Numbered from the stretch's first letter, positions 46,300 to 56,091 are shown. The stretch: 64,000 bases of DNA from CAVZTX01 sp963778375 (GCA_963778375.1 CAVZTX010000019.1:1-64000); one strand, 5' to 3'. The notes: generated by a model not told the origin, from the letters alone. Numbers and translations: made by a program.

Positions 46300-47715
46300 A
46301 CTATCAAGAAGCTCTAGCTTACATCTACAGTCTCAGCGATTATGAACGAGGTGATCGATATACCCGCAATCGCGAGGAAAATTTGGCCCGCGAATCGCGG
46401 CTACTCGAACTCCTCGGCAATCCACAGAATTGCTATACCAGTACATTGATTGCCGGTACAAAGGGCAAAGGCTCTACTGCCGCATTCATCGAACGTGTAT
46501 TGCGCGAGGCTGGCATACGCACTGGCCTTTATACACAGCCCGATCTACATACATTTCGCGAGCGTATGCGCGTCAATGGCCAACTTATTAGGGAAGACGA
46601 GGTAGCAGACTTGTTACCAGAAGTGCGTACAGCCGCCGAGGATATGCGAGAACGGCATGAATTTGATCCCCTCAATACCTATCAGGTCGCAACTGCGCTG
46701 ACCTTCCTGTATTTCTGCCGACGAGCAAATTCAGCATGCCGTGCTAGAAGTTGGCCTGGGTGGACGTTTAGATGCTACTAATGTGACGCATCCGCTCGTT
46801 TCGGTCATCACCTCCATTAGCTATGACCATATGGAGGTTCTGGGCAATACTCTGACGAAAATCGCTACCGAGAAAGCTGGTATTATCAAACCCGATGGCA
46901 TCGTCGTTACCTCAGCACAAGCACCCGAAGCATTGCTTGCTATTGCTGCTGTCTGTCAGCAACAACACGCTCGCCTTGTACGCGTCGGATCTGCTGAAGT
47001 TGATCCTGCTCATTCTGAGGTCGAAACAGGGGCTCTACCTGCGCTGAGCTATCGCTATCGCCTTGAAAGACGCAACCAGCAAAGCCAGCATTTTACAGTC
47101 GAAACGCCAGAACGTCTTTATACAGGATTGGAAATAACATTAGTGGGCCAGCATCAGCTTGAAAATGCCACTGCAGCTCTGGCAACCCTCGACATGCTGC
47201 GACAGCAGGGAATAGTTTGGGATGAGCAAGCATTCGTGCAGGGTCTGCTTAACACCCGCTGGCCCGCCCGTATTGATGTCGTTGGACACAACCCTACTAT
47301 TATCGTTGATGGTGCGCACAATGCTGACTCTATGGAGAAGTTGATACAAGCGTTGCGGACCTCCTTTACTATGCAGCGTTTGATTGTTGTATTGGGTTTG
47401 ATGCGCGACAAAGATCTGGCAGGCATTGCTCGTGCCTTGGCGAGCGCGAATATAGTCGTGCTTACTCGCGTCCAAAATCCTCGTGCCGCCACCATCGAGC
47501 AGATGCAGGCAGCGTTTGCTGAGTATGCCCCAGAGGTGGAGATACATAGTGCCGAGGATAGCAACCTGGCATTAGATAAGGCTGTCGCCTTGAGCGAAGC
47601 GAGGGATCTCATCTGTGCAACCGGCTCGCTCTACCTGGCGGGAGAAGCGCTCCGTTGGGCGGCCGCACGTGGAGATTCAATAGCGGCAGCTACAATAGAA
47701 AGCGTAGATCACTGA
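46296..47715 (+). CDS. folC: Folylpolyglutamate synthase / dihydrofolate synthase, apparent single-base frameshift
   Basis: The N-terminal half (ALAYIYSLSDYERGDRYTR, P-loop GTKGKGSTAAF, YTQPDLHTFRERMRVNG) and the C-terminal half (HAVLEVGLGGRLDATNV, HPLVSVITSISYDHMEVLG, VDGAHNADSM) are in different frames. Skipping one T at 46716 joins LYF to ADEQIQHAVLEVG, which is exactly the expected sequence, so the gene is probably functional in the cell. FolC adds glutamate to (dihydro)folate using ATP. It overlaps folP by four bases and is 10 bases before the MFS gene. Confidence 0.92.
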
Positions 47716-47725
47716 GAGATAGAGC

Positions 47726-48985
47726 ATGTCCGAACCAATAAACAACCACACGTCCAAACTCAGCAGCAACTTCTGGAAATACTGGACCGGGCAAACCATC
47801 TCGAATCTCGGCAGCTCCATCACCCTCTTCGCGCTTCCCCTACTGGTCTACAAGCTGACCGGCTCGGCGCTCAACCTGGGTATCTCTGCTGCCGTCAATG
47901 TTCTTCCCTATCTGCTTTTCGGGCTCATCCTGGGTGCCTGGACAGATCGCATCGACCGCAAGCGTATAATGATCTTCACGGACATTGCCCGTGCGTTAGT
48001 CATCGCTACTATTCCGCTTCAAGCATCTCTTGGCCATCTCTCCGTCTTCTGGATATACGGAGTTGGCTTCGTGCATTCAACACTGACCATCTGCTTCGAA
48101 TTGGGTGAATTTGCTGCCATCCCCAGCCTCGTCAATCAAGATGATTTGGTGACAGCCAATGGGCGTATCCAGGCCAGTTACTCAGGAGCCAGTGTCGTGG
48201 GTCCATTGTTGGCTGGTTTACTGGTAACGAGCATGCCAGTTTCCACTCTTATGCTCTTCGATGCTCTTTCCTTTTTCATCTCAGCGTTCTCACTTGCGCT
48301 CGTGAAGGGCAGCTTCAACACCAGCACCGCTAAAAAAGAGGCTCCAACCAACATCTTCCAGGATATGCTTGAAGGGCTACGCTACGTATTGGGCCACCCC
48401 GTGCTGCGGAACATCTCAGCAATGATGGCAATAGTAAACTTTGTGGGTGCCACAACCTATGCTCAACTGGTACTCTTCGCCAAGGTACGTCTTCAAGCTA
48501 ATGATGCACAGATCAGCCTGCTCTTTTCGGCTGGCAGCATTGGAGTTGTCTTTCTCTCACTGGCTGCAGGGCAATTGCGCAAACGCTGGTCGTTCAGCCG
48601 AGTGGCTCTCAGCGCGCTCATGCTCGAAGGTCTGTTAACAGTAATCTTCTCATTCATGCATTGGTACTGGGCCGCGCTCCCGCTCTGGGCGGTCATTTCA
48701 GGGCTTGGGATCCTCTTCAATATCAACAGCGGTAGTCTGCGCCAGTCTATTGTTCCCAACCATATGCTGGGCCGCATCATAAGCATTGCCAGGGTTCTTG
48801 CCACATCTGCTATTCCTCTCGGCTCCTTACTTGGCGGCTTCGCAATCGGCTGGACCCAAGATGTCGCGCTCGTTTACGGTGTAATCGGCCTCCTACTCAT
48901 GCTCATTCCTTTTACCTTCTCATTCACCGCCCTCGGTCACGCAGAGCGCTATATCTCGAAGAAAGAAGAAGTGGTTACGACATAA
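47726..48985 (+). CDS. MFS exporter
   Basis: 419 residues with 12 predicted helices: WKYWTGQTISNLGSSITLFALPLLVY in TM1 and GAWTDRIDRKRIMIF in the loop 2-3 are the MFS_3/EntS-type marks shared with the gene at 15746. C-terminal half starts near residue 220. The substrate is unknown; being co-operonic with folP-folC (10 bases apart) is more likely shared transcription than folate export. Confidence 0.85.
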   Translation: MSEPINNHTSKLSSNFWKYWTGQTISNLGSSITLFALPLLVYKLTGSALNLGISAAVNVLPYLLFGLILGAWTDRIDRKRIMIFTDIARALVIATIPLQASLGHLSVFWIYGVGFVHSTLTICFELGEFAAIPSLVNQDDLVTANGRIQASYSGASVVGPLLAGLLVTSMPVSTLMLFDALSFFISAFSLALVKGSFNTSTAKKEAPTNIFQDMLEGLRYVLGHPVLRNISAMMAIVNFVGATTYAQLVLFAKVRLQANDAQISLLFSAGSIGVVFLSLAAGQLRKRWSFSRVALSALMLEGLLTVIFSFMHWYWAALPLWAVISGLGILFNINSGSLRQSIVPNHMLGRIISIARVLATSAIPLGSLLGGFAIGWTQDVALVYGVIGLLLMLIPFTFSFTALGHAERYISKKEEVVTT

Positions 48986-48999
48986 AAGGAGTATATTTC

Positions 49000-49044
49000 A
49001 TGCTTGATCTGACAAAAGAACACGATGCTAGCCCAATCATATAG
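49000..49044 (+). other. Tiny ORF with a strong ribosome site
   Basis: AAAGGAG nine bases before an ATG opens MLDLTKEHDASPII, then TAG. It could be the leftover start of a deleted gene, or a leader peptide. No longer frame continues it. Confidence 0.3.
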
Positions 49045-49211
49045 CTAGGCTATTCGCATTACACCCACTAAATTCATTGCCTGGAATGAATAACACGAAA
49101 GAAAATGCTATCCTGATAAATAAGGCAGTTGCTCCTAAAACAATAGGTAAGCAACTGTCCGGTCTAAAATACTGCATGGTCTATCCACCATGCATATAGC
49201 AAAACCTTTAA

Positions 49212-49229
49212 GGCCCGATTTATCGTGGC
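49212..49229 (+). repeat. Short dispersed repeat, GATTTATCG family
   Basis: GGCCCGATTTATCGTGGC matches the core of 58217-58246. A second stem, CGATTTG/CAAATCG, follows at about 49234-49253, between the MFS gene and the KGG gene. Confidence 0.5.
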
Positions 49230-49275
49230 TAGCGTCGATTTGTTGGGCAAATCGCGATGTTAGTGCTCAGCAAAA

Positions 49276-49479
49276 TCAGAGTTGAGTCTGCTGCTCATGT
49301 CTGCGTGTGTAGCGTAAGCTTCCCTTTTTCCCTGCGGCAGAGGCCTCTTCCGGCGTCCATTGATGCGCGGTTCCGCGTGCTTGCGAGGTTCGCCCACCCT
49401 TACTGGCAATTTCACGGCGTCGTTCAGGACTCATCGCAGCTAGACCACGTGCACGTCCTGTATGGGGTCGTAAGATCAT
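49276..49479 (-). CDS. KGG-motif stress protein
   Basis: 67 residues with a KGG repeat of the stress-induced acidophilic type (PF10685 class): RGLAAMSPERRREIASKGGRT and a second half-repeat WTPEEASAAGKKGS. Proteins of this type (GsiB-like, YciG) are small, hydrophilic and made under stress or starvation. AAGGGAG precedes the ATG at 49479 by six bases. It is divergent from the acyl-CoA ligase gene across a 360-base gap holding a copy of repeat R1. Confidence 0.8.
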   Translation of the reverse strand: MILRPHTGRARGLAAMSPERRREIASKGGRTSQARGTAHQWTPEEASAAGKKGSLRYTRRHEQQTQL

Positions 49480-49788
49480 GTCAGGCTCCCTTCATCAAAT
49501 AAATGGATAATTTAGCGGCGAAACTGCGCCGCGATAAAAACATCGATACTACCAAGGTATATACCTTACACGCCTCATCAAAAGATTACGTTACACCTCA
49601 ACAGTAATTTCTTTCCTCAGCATACCAAAACACAAGAAGAGAAACAAGCTCATTTCGCAGAGTTTAAAGGATTCTCAGCAATTTCTAATCCAAAGCTCAG
49701 CTTTCTTAAGAAAGAGAAAATACCCTTGTTTAATAGGAGGATGGCATGTAGAATTGAGGAAGAGTGAAAATCTTCGCGCAAATTCCAC

Positions 49789-49815
49789 TGTCATCCTGAG
49801 CGAAGCGAAGGATCT
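49789..49815 (+). repeat. Dispersed repeat R1, copy 2 (most consensus-like)
   Basis: TGTCATCCTGAGCGAAGCGA then AGGATCT, 24 bases before the acyl-CoA ligase start codon. The rest of the 49480-49838 gap shows no gene. Confidence 0.8.
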
Positions 49816-49839
49816 CATTTAGTAAAGGAGCAGAAACGC

Positions 49840-51469
49840 ATGCAAGGCTTAATGATGGACTATCCGTTGACACTCCAGCACGCCTACGACCGTGCCGTTC
49901 ATCTCTTCCCCCGTAAAGAAATCGTTACACAAACAGAGGCAGGCCTGCATCGCTATACCTATCGAGAATGGGGAAAGCGTACGGCCCAACTCGCTCACGC
50001 GTTAACAAAAGCAGGAGTCAAAGAAGGTGACCGTATCGCCACCTTTGGCTGGAACACCTATCGTCACCTCGAATTGTATTTCGCGATCCCTTGTATCGGG
50101 GCCGTCCTGCACACACTCAACCTTCGCCTGTTTGCCGATCAACTCGTCTATATTATCAACAACGCAGAAGATTCGATCATCTTTGTTGACGGTGACCTCG
50201 TTCCCCTCCTGGAAAATCTCGCGGATCGTCTTCCTACAGTCAAACAATACGTAATCATGGGCGATGCTTCTAACGCCACAGGCAAACTGCAACCTTCGGT
50301 TGACTATGAAACCTTCATCGCTGGCCAGCCTGAAAGCTATGAGTGGCCCAAACTTGAAGAAAATACCGCAGCCGCCATGTGCTACACCTCCGGCACCACC
50401 GGCAACCCCAAAGGCGTCATCTATAGCCACCGTTCGATCTTTCTCCATTCTATGGGAGTCGGTCTTGCTGATGGAGCGGCCCTATCTGAGCACGATGTCG
50501 TGCTGCCAGTCGTCCCAATGTTCCACGCCAATGCCTGGGGCTTCCCGCATGCCGCTGTCATGATGGGTTCCAAGCAAGTCATGCCAGGACGTTTCCTTGA
50601 CCCGTTACGAGTAGCGCAACTTATGTCTCAGGAGCGAGTTACCGTCGCTTGTGGCGTTCCAACCATCTGGATAGGCATGCTAGCTGCACTTGAGAGAGAA
50701 CAAATCGATCTATCCTCGCTGCGTGCCATCTACTGCGGCGGTTCAGCAGTGCCACGGAGCTTAATCGAAGGATTGCATCGCAAGAATCTCACCATCGTGC
50801 ATGCCTGGGGTATGACTGAGACCTCGCCTCTGGCCTCGCTTTCCAAATTGCGCAGTTATCAGCTTGATCTGCCACTTGACGAACAATTCCAGTATCAAGG
50901 CCAGGCAGGGTACAGTCCTCCCGGCGGTCGATTTCCGCGTGGTGGATATGGAAACAGGGCAGGAGGTTGCCTGGGATAACAAGACCTTTGGTGAGTTGCA
51001 GGTACGCGGTCCCTGGATCGCTCGTGCTTACTACAAGGACTCTGAGTCAGATGCGAAATTTGCTGGAGGCTGGCTGAGAACAGGTGATGTGGCTGTGATC
51101 GACGAAGATGGCACAATTCAGCTTGTCGACCGCACCAAAGACCTCGTCAAATCAGGCGGTGAGTGGATCTCCTCTGTCGAACTCGAAGGTCTCATCATGG
51201 GCCATCCCAAAGTATTGGAAGCGTGTGTAGTAGGCTTGCCTCATCCAAAGTGGGATGAGCGCCCTCATGCCTTCGTCGTACCCAAACCCGATTTCGTCGG
51301 CCAGGTCACTCAGGACGAAATCCTCGACTACCTGCGTCCCCATGTGGCAAAATGGTGGCTCCCCGACGAGGTTGTTTTCATAGACGCTATCCCCAAGACC
51401 AGTGTTGGCAAATTCGATAAGAAGGTGCTACGTGGTAAATATGGGGCGGTGAGTACGGCGCAAGGATAA
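49840..51469 (+). CDS. Medium/long-chain acyl-CoA ligase, apparent single-base frameshift
   Basis: AMP-binding superfamily enzyme of about 543 residues. Seen: P-loop YTSGTTGNPKGVIYSHRS near residue 185, HAWGMTETSPLA near 325, then in the second frame GWLRTGDVAVIDEDG, the DRTKDLVKSGGEWIS hinge and the catalytic Lys in KTSVGKFDKK. The frames join if one G at 50899 is skipped, giving QYQARQGTVLPAVD. The layout fits AlkK/FadD-type fatty acyl-CoA synthetases. AAAGGAG precedes the ATG. Confidence 0.9.
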
Positions 51470-51530
51470 TAGAACTAAATGAGTGAAGCTGCTGGTAAAT
51501 CCAAACTAAGTAGCTTCGCTCATTAAAACC

Positions 51531-51560
51531 TTGACAAACCTTTCATGCATTAGTTATACT
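51531..51560 (+). promoter_or_regulatory. Promoter of the lacI-type regulator
   Basis: A perfect TTGACA (51531-51536) and TATACT (51555-51560) lie 18 bases apart. The first operator begins at the next base, so transcription would start inside it. Confidence 0.8.
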
Positions 51561-51618
51561 TAATGCACACGTGTGCATTACCTGATGGATTATTTTATAT
51601 ATAAGCGCACACGTGTGC
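51561..51618 (+). promoter_or_regulatory. Two palindromic LacI-family operators
   Basis: TAATGCACACGTGTGCATTA is a perfect 20-bp palindrome at 51561-51580. Its 12-bp core GCACACGTGTGC recurs at 51607-51618, 46 bases or about four helical turns downstream, which would allow looping. The central CG and spacing are typical of LacI/GalR-type sites, and the regulator gene starts at 51670. Confidence 0.85.
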
Positions 51619-51669
51619 AAAAGCTGGTCTATCTCTCCTACTCGTACTTTCGCGAAGGAAGGTGAGTGC

Positions 51670-52704
51670 TTGCGCAGACAAGAGACCTCCATTCAAGATA
51701 TTGCTAGAGCTGCTGGTGTCTCACACACCACGGTCTCACGTGCATTGCGTCAAAGTTCACTCATCAGCATGGATACGCGAGAGCGCATTCAGCGGCTAGC
51801 GCAAGAGATGGGCTATACGCCTAATGCCATTGCGCAAAGCCTGCAAACGCAACGTACGAGCACAATTGGCCTGGTGGTCACCTCAATTGACGATCCTTTC
51901 TTAAGCGATGTTGTAAAGGGTGTTGAAGAGGTAGCGCGTGTTGGCGGCTTTAGTGTCATTCTGAGTGCTACCCATAATGATCCTGACCAGGAAATGGCGG
52001 TCATCGAAACCTTTCATCGGCGGCGTGTTGATGGAATCCTTGTTGCATCGTCCCGTATTACCAATAAGTATAGAAATCGCCTGGATAATATTCGTGTGCC
52101 TACTGTACTTATCAATAGTCAGGCCGAGTCGCAGGACGAACTGTTGCATTGGGTCGCTGTCGATGATCGCTTAGGCGCACAACTTGCTGTAGAATATCTG
52201 CTCCAACTTGGCCATCGTGCGATTGGCTATCTGGGTGTGAGTTGTAGACCACGCTCAAATCAACTGCGATTTCAGGGATATCAGCATGCATTGCAATCCG
52301 CAGGCATGTCATATTCCGATGAGTGGGTAGTAATCGCACCGGGCACCAATGCATCAGATGAGGAAGATGTCGTTACCGGACAAGCGATGTTACCTCACTT
52401 GTTCGACGCTGGCATCACGGCTGTATTTTGCTACAACGATATGATCGCTATCGGTGCACTTATAGCCTGTCAAGAACGCGGTATTCCAGTACCGCGAGCA
52501 TTGAGCGTGATTGGTTTTGATGACATTCGCATGGCGAGCTATGTCTCGCCTCCACTTACAACCATCCATCAGCCGAAGGTGGAGCTGGGATATCTAGCAG
52601 CCGAAGTGATGCTTGATTTGCTGCGTAATTATCCGGTAAATAACCATGTACTGCAACCTACACTCGTCATGCGTCTGAGCACAGCCCCTTTAGCGCGTCG
52701 CTAA
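51670..52704 (+). CDS. LacI-family transcriptional regulator of the inositol locus
   Basis: 344 residues from a TTG at 51670 with GGAAGGTGAG upstream; a GTG at 51613 would lie inside the second operator and is rejected. The HTH and hinge (SIQDIARAAGVSHTTVSRALRQ, MGYTPNAIAQSLQTQRT) are standard. The effector domain has TSIDDPFLSDVVKGVEE, LINSQAESQDELLHWVAVDD and the FGFDDIR-like VIGFDDIRMASYVSPPLTTI. It represses its own promoter by steric block at 51561-51580. Regulation of the iol genes 27 bases downstream is inferred; the ligand is probably inositol or a breakdown product. Confidence 0.9.
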   Translation: MRRQETSIQDIARAAGVSHTTVSRALRQSSLISMDTRERIQRLAQEMGYTPNAIAQSLQTQRTSTIGLVVTSIDDPFLSDVVKGVEEVARVGGFSVILSATHNDPDQEMAVIETFHRRRVDGILVASSRITNKYRNRLDNIRVPTVLINSQAESQDELLHWVAVDDRLGAQLAVEYLLQLGHRAIGYLGVSCRPRSNQLRFQGYQHALQSAGMSYSDEWVVIAPGTNASDEEDVVTGQAMLPHLFDAGITAVFCYNDMIAIGALIACQERGIPVPRALSVIGFDDIRMASYVSPPLTTIHQPKVELGYLAAEVMLDLLRNYPVNNHVLQPTLVMRLSTAPLARR

Positions 52705-52730
52705 TGTCGTAGGAAGGAAGGGCAGCTCCT

Positions 52731-53756
52731 ATGCCCGCTTTCATGAAGATCGGCGTAATTGGCCTTGGCAGAATGGGCCAATTGTATACACGGATGCTGG
52801 CAGCTCAGATGAATGGAGCGCGCCTGCATGCTGTTGCAGACACAAATGAGCAAGCTTGCTCTCAGGTGACAGATGAACTGAGTGTGGCGTATGCCTTTGC
52901 GGATCCCTATGAACTGATTGCACTTCCTGAATTGGATGCTGTCGTTATCACCACACCAACCAGTACGCATGCTGACCTTGTTAGCGCTGCTGCGCAGGCA
53001 GGCAAAGCAATTTTCTGCGAAAAGCCGCTGGCTTTAACGCTCGAGGATACCCGTTCAGCGCTAGAGGCAGTTGAGCGAGCACGGGTGCCTCTCCAGGTTG
53101 GTTTCATGCGCCGCTTCGATGCGGCCTATCAAAAAGCCAAAGCATTGATCGATAGTGGTCAGATAGGCTATCCCGTCACTTTTAAGTCGCTCGGTCGCGA
53201 TCCATTCTGTCCACGGCCTGAATATGCAGACCCAGCCAAAAGCGGTGGATTGATCCTCGATATGGGTATCCACGATTTTGACCTCGCTCGCTGGCTAATG
53301 GGCAGCGAAGTTGAGCGCGTGACTGCTGAGGGAACTCTCCTTGTATGCAGAGTGCTTGAGTCGGTTGGCGATATCGACAATGCTGTGATCAACCTGCGCT
53401 TTGGAAGTGGTGCGCTCGGTAATGTCGAAGTGAGCCGTAACGCATTCTATGGGTATGATATTCGCACAGAGGTGCTTGGCTCTGAGGGTGCCGTCATTAT
53501 CGGCGCTCACCAGCATACGCCGGTGCTCCAGTTAACCCGCGCCGGTGCCCAACACGACACAACGCCATATCTGATGGAGCGCTTTGGTGACGCCTATCGG
53601 ACTCAATTGCAACATTTTATCGATTGTGTATCCAGCGGCCAACCTCCACTCGTCAGCGGTGCTGATGCTCTTGCTGCCTACGAAATTGGCGTTGCCGCTA
53701 CGCAATCTTATCAGTCTGGTCATCCAGTCTCTCTAACGGATAAGACGTTCATCTGA
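52731..53756 (+). CDS. iolG: Inositol 2-dehydrogenase-like Gfo/Idh/MocA oxidoreductase
   Basis: 341 residues. Rossmann motif IGVIGLGRMGQLYTRML at the N-terminus, TPTSTHADLV, the EKPLALT lysine near residue 95, and the Asp/His pair in GGLILDMGIHDFDLARW near 175. These match IolG-type inositol dehydrogenases, which oxidise myo-inositol (or scyllo- or chiro-isomers) to the inosose with NAD. A second paralogue starts at 63752, so the two may act on different isomers; which is the myo-enzyme cannot be told. The ATG at 52731 has GAAGGG eight bases upstream. Confidence 0.85.
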   Translation: MPAFMKIGVIGLGRMGQLYTRMLAAQMNGARLHAVADTNEQACSQVTDELSVAYAFADPYELIALPELDAVVITTPTSTHADLVSAAAQAGKAIFCEKPLALTLEDTRSALEAVERARVPLQVGFMRRFDAAYQKAKALIDSGQIGYPVTFKSLGRDPFCPRPEYADPAKSGGLILDMGIHDFDLARWLMGSEVERVTAEGTLLVCRVLESVGDIDNAVINLRFGSGALGNVEVSRNAFYGYDIRTEVLGSEGAVIIGAHQHTPVLQLTRAGAQHDTTPYLMERFGDAYRTQLQHFIDCVSSGQPPLVSGADALAAYEIGVAATQSYQSGHPVSLTDKTFI

Positions 53757-53785
53757 TTGTCATCCTGAACAAAGTAAAGGATCTG
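53757..53785 (+). repeat. Dispersed repeat R1, copy 3
   Basis: TTGTCATCCTGAACAAAGTA then AAGGATCTG, starting at the base after the dehydrogenase stop codon. Further on in this 222-base gap, GTGACAGTTGTGACAGTTGTG at about 53859-53879 recalls the MITE-like element interior. Confidence 0.75.
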
Positions 53786-53978
53786 TGCTCTATCTGGCAA
53801 AATAATTATTCCTGACATTCACTCATGGCCCTCTGGAAGCGGAGAGTGGATTCCGAAAGTGACAGTTGTGACAGTTGTGCAGCGAGATAAGCTGATTACG
53901 AGTGGATCCAGAATTCTTTATACTACTTAGGATGACAGCAGAGGGTATCAATGCAACTTTGCAGGGAGCTGATCTACT

Positions 53979-54884
53979 ATGCGCCAATATGACTCACAGA
54001 ACCTGATCGTACATTCTGGTAACTTCGCCGACCCAGATGTCGTCGTTGAGGTAACGCCCGAACTGGCAGGCTGGGAGTATATTTCTTTTCAGTTGCGTCG
54101 CCTCCAAGCCAACCGCTCCTGGGCATCCACGACCGGTAATAGCGAAATGGCAATCGTTATGCTGAGTGGTCGTCTTGGCGTTGATTCCAACCGAGGTCAG
54201 TGGTTGCATATTGGCGAGCGCGACAGTGTCTTCAGTGGGCTACCCTATGCACTCTATCTTCCCAGGCATACTTCTTTCACCGTCTATGGGGAAACCGATT
54301 GCGAGTATACCGTTGCTCTGGCACCAACCGATGAGGATCACATGCCGTATCTCGTTACGCCTCGTGATATTGAAATCGAAATACGGGGAGGCGATTCTGC
54401 CACGCGGCAGATCAATAATATTATCCCACCGGGTTTTCCCTGTCAGCGCCTGGTCGTCGTTGAAGTCTATACACCCGCCGGGAACTGGTCCAGTTATCCA
54501 CCGCACAAGCATGATATCCATAAAACTGACCCGGCAGGTAACGTGTTGGAAGCCGACCTTGAGGAGGTCTATTTCTATAAGATAGATCGTCCAGAAGGCT
54601 TTGCCTTTCAGCGCATATATACCGCATCCGAATCTCCGCTAGCTCGTGCTGGTTTTCCTATCGATGCGGTACTATTGGTGCAGAATAATGACGTTGTGCT
54701 CGTACCCGAAGGCTATCACCCGGTAACCAGTCCACCCGGTTACACCACTTACTATCTCAACGTCCTGGCTGGAAGCGCTCAGTCTCTCGCCAACAGCGAG
54801 GACCCACGCTATAGCTGGGTCAAAGAACACTATCAGTCGCGTGATCTTCGCGTGCCGCTCTATTCTGTAGAGAAGGGCCTATAA
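53979..54884 (+). CDS. iolB: 5-deoxy-glucuronate isomerase
   Basis: 301 residues, near the usual IolB length (about 270-300). Bicupin fold: the first cupin carries GRLGVDSNRGQW, and the second carries the metal-binding SSYPPHKHD...EEVYFYKI block near residue 180 and VLVPEGYHPV near 245 (His, His, Glu, His ligands). IolB converts 5-deoxy-glucuronate to 5-dehydro-2-deoxy-gluconate, the step after IolD. It lies between the dehydrogenase and the kinase gene. Confidence 0.95.
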   Translation: MRQYDSQNLIVHSGNFADPDVVVEVTPELAGWEYISFQLRRLQANRSWASTTGNSEMAIVMLSGRLGVDSNRGQWLHIGERDSVFSGLPYALYLPRHTSFTVYGETDCEYTVALAPTDEDHMPYLVTPRDIEIEIRGGDSATRQINNIIPPGFPCQRLVVVEVYTPAGNWSSYPPHKHDIHKTDPAGNVLEADLEEVYFYKIDRPEGFAFQRIYTASESPLARAGFPIDAVLLVQNNDVVLVPEGYHPVTSPPGYTTYYLNVLAGSAQSLANSEDPRYSWVKEHYQSRDLRVPLYSVEKGL

Positions 54885-54894
54885 AAGAGTAAGC

Positions 54895-54936
54895 TGTCAT
54901 CCTGAGCAGGGTGTAGATCCTTCGTTCAGGATGACA
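54895..54936 (+). repeat. Dispersed repeat R1, copy 4, palindromic form
   Basis: TGTCATCCTGAGC is answered by TTCAGGATGACA 30 bases later, so this copy is a complete inverted pair that would fold as a hairpin in the iolB-iolC gap, 10 bases after the iolB stop. Confidence 0.8.
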
Positions 54937-54958
54937 GGTAGCTGAGCAGGAGTCAGGT

Positions 54959-55996
54959 ATGGATGCAACGACTCGAACATACGATGTAATCACGATGGGA
55001 CGATCTTCGATTGATCTCTACTCTAAGGATATCGGCGCACCATTCGAGGAAATCAGCAGCTTTGCGGCTTATGTTGGCGGTTGTCCAACCAATATCAGTG
55101 TCGGTACACAGCGTTTGGGTTTGCGCTCCGCACTGCTCACAGCAATAGGAAATGACCAGGTAGGTAACTTCATCCTGCATTTTCTAGAGCAGGAGGGAGT
55201 GGATACCCGTTTCATCTCACACAAACCAAGGCATCGCTCTAGCGCAGTCGTACTGGGCATCGAACCTCCAGATCGTTTCCCATTGATATACTATCGTGAG
55301 AACTGTGCTGATATCGAACTCAGCATCGATGATGTACTGGCAACTCCAATCACCGACAGCCGTACTTTGCTGATAACCGGAACCGGCCTGAGCAAGGAGC
55401 CGAGTCACAGTGCTACGCTTTTTGCTGCCGAAACTGCTCGTCAAGCTGGTGTACCGGTAGCGCTGGATATTGATTTCCGCCCTGACCAGTGGCATGACTC
55501 TCGCGCCTTCGGCGTCATACTTCGCTCAGCATTGCGCCTGGTCGATATCGTGATCGGCACAGAAGATGAAATTAATGCTGCCATGCTGACCGATCCCAGC
55601 CAGGTGAATCTGACCCATTCTCAGGTCTCCGACGCACGTGTCAGTGGTGACATTTCCGCCGCAATATCAGCGTTGCTTGAACTGGGACCGCGCGTGCTTG
55701 CCCAAAAGCGAGGTGCTGATGGTTCCACAGTCCATCTAGTAACAGATACCGGCCGTATCACCGAGATCGAAGTCCCTGGTTTCCCAGTTGAGGTGCAGAA
55801 TATTCTCGGCGCGGGCGATGCCTTTGCTTCTGGTTTTCTGTATGGCTTCGTCAACCGATGGGATTGGTACAAAACTGCCCGATTGGCGAACGCCTGCGGT
55901 GCCATTCTGGTTACCAAGCATGGATGCGCTAATTTTATGCCTACTTATAACGAGGTAATGTCTTTTATTCAAGAACATGGTGGTTGGCCGCAATAA
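54959..55996 (+). CDS. iolC: 5-dehydro-2-deoxygluconokinase
   Basis: 345 residues of the PfkB kinase family. VITMGRSSIDLYSKDIG near residue 10 and AYVGGCPTNISVGTQRLG near 38 are the substrate-side motifs of IolC; the anion-hole motif NILGAGDAFASGFLYG with the catalytic Asp lies near 285. It phosphorylates 5-dehydro-2-deoxy-gluconate, the product of IolB. R1 repeats lie in both flanking gaps. Confidence 0.95.
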   Translation: MDATTRTYDVITMGRSSIDLYSKDIGAPFEEISSFAAYVGGCPTNISVGTQRLGLRSALLTAIGNDQVGNFILHFLEQEGVDTRFISHKPRHRSSAVVLGIEPPDRFPLIYYRENCADIELSIDDVLATPITDSRTLLITGTGLSKEPSHSATLFAAETARQAGVPVALDIDFRPDQWHDSRAFGVILRSALRLVDIVIGTEDEINAAMLTDPSQVNLTHSQVSDARVSGDISAAISALLELGPRVLAQKRGADGSTVHLVTDTGRITEIEVPGFPVEVQNILGAGDAFASGFLYGFVNRWDWYKTARLANACGAILVTKHGCANFMPTYNEVMSFIQEHGGWPQ

Positions 55997-56019
55997 AATG
56001 TGTCTCTACACTGTAGGAT

Positions 56020-56091
56020 GTGTCATCCTGAACGCAGTGAAGGATCTGTGGCTAGGCAGACGAGAGATCCTTCGTTACACTCAGGATGACA
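56020..56091 (+). repeat. Dispersed repeat R1, copy 5, extended inverted pair
   Basis: GTGTCATCCTGAACGCAGTG then AAGGATCT faces AGATCCTTCG...CTCAGGATGAC across about 72 bases, giving a long imperfect hairpin in the iolC-iolD gap. Confidence 0.8.

Noticed and set aside
50002..50448. 148-residue reverse ORF in the acyl-CoA ligase
   Set aside because: Antisense to the AMP-binding motif; no features of its own.
51613..51669. GTG start at 51613 for the LacI regulator
   Set aside because: It lies within the second operator, its 19 extra residues look unlike a LacI N-terminus, and a ribosome site precedes the TTG at 51670.
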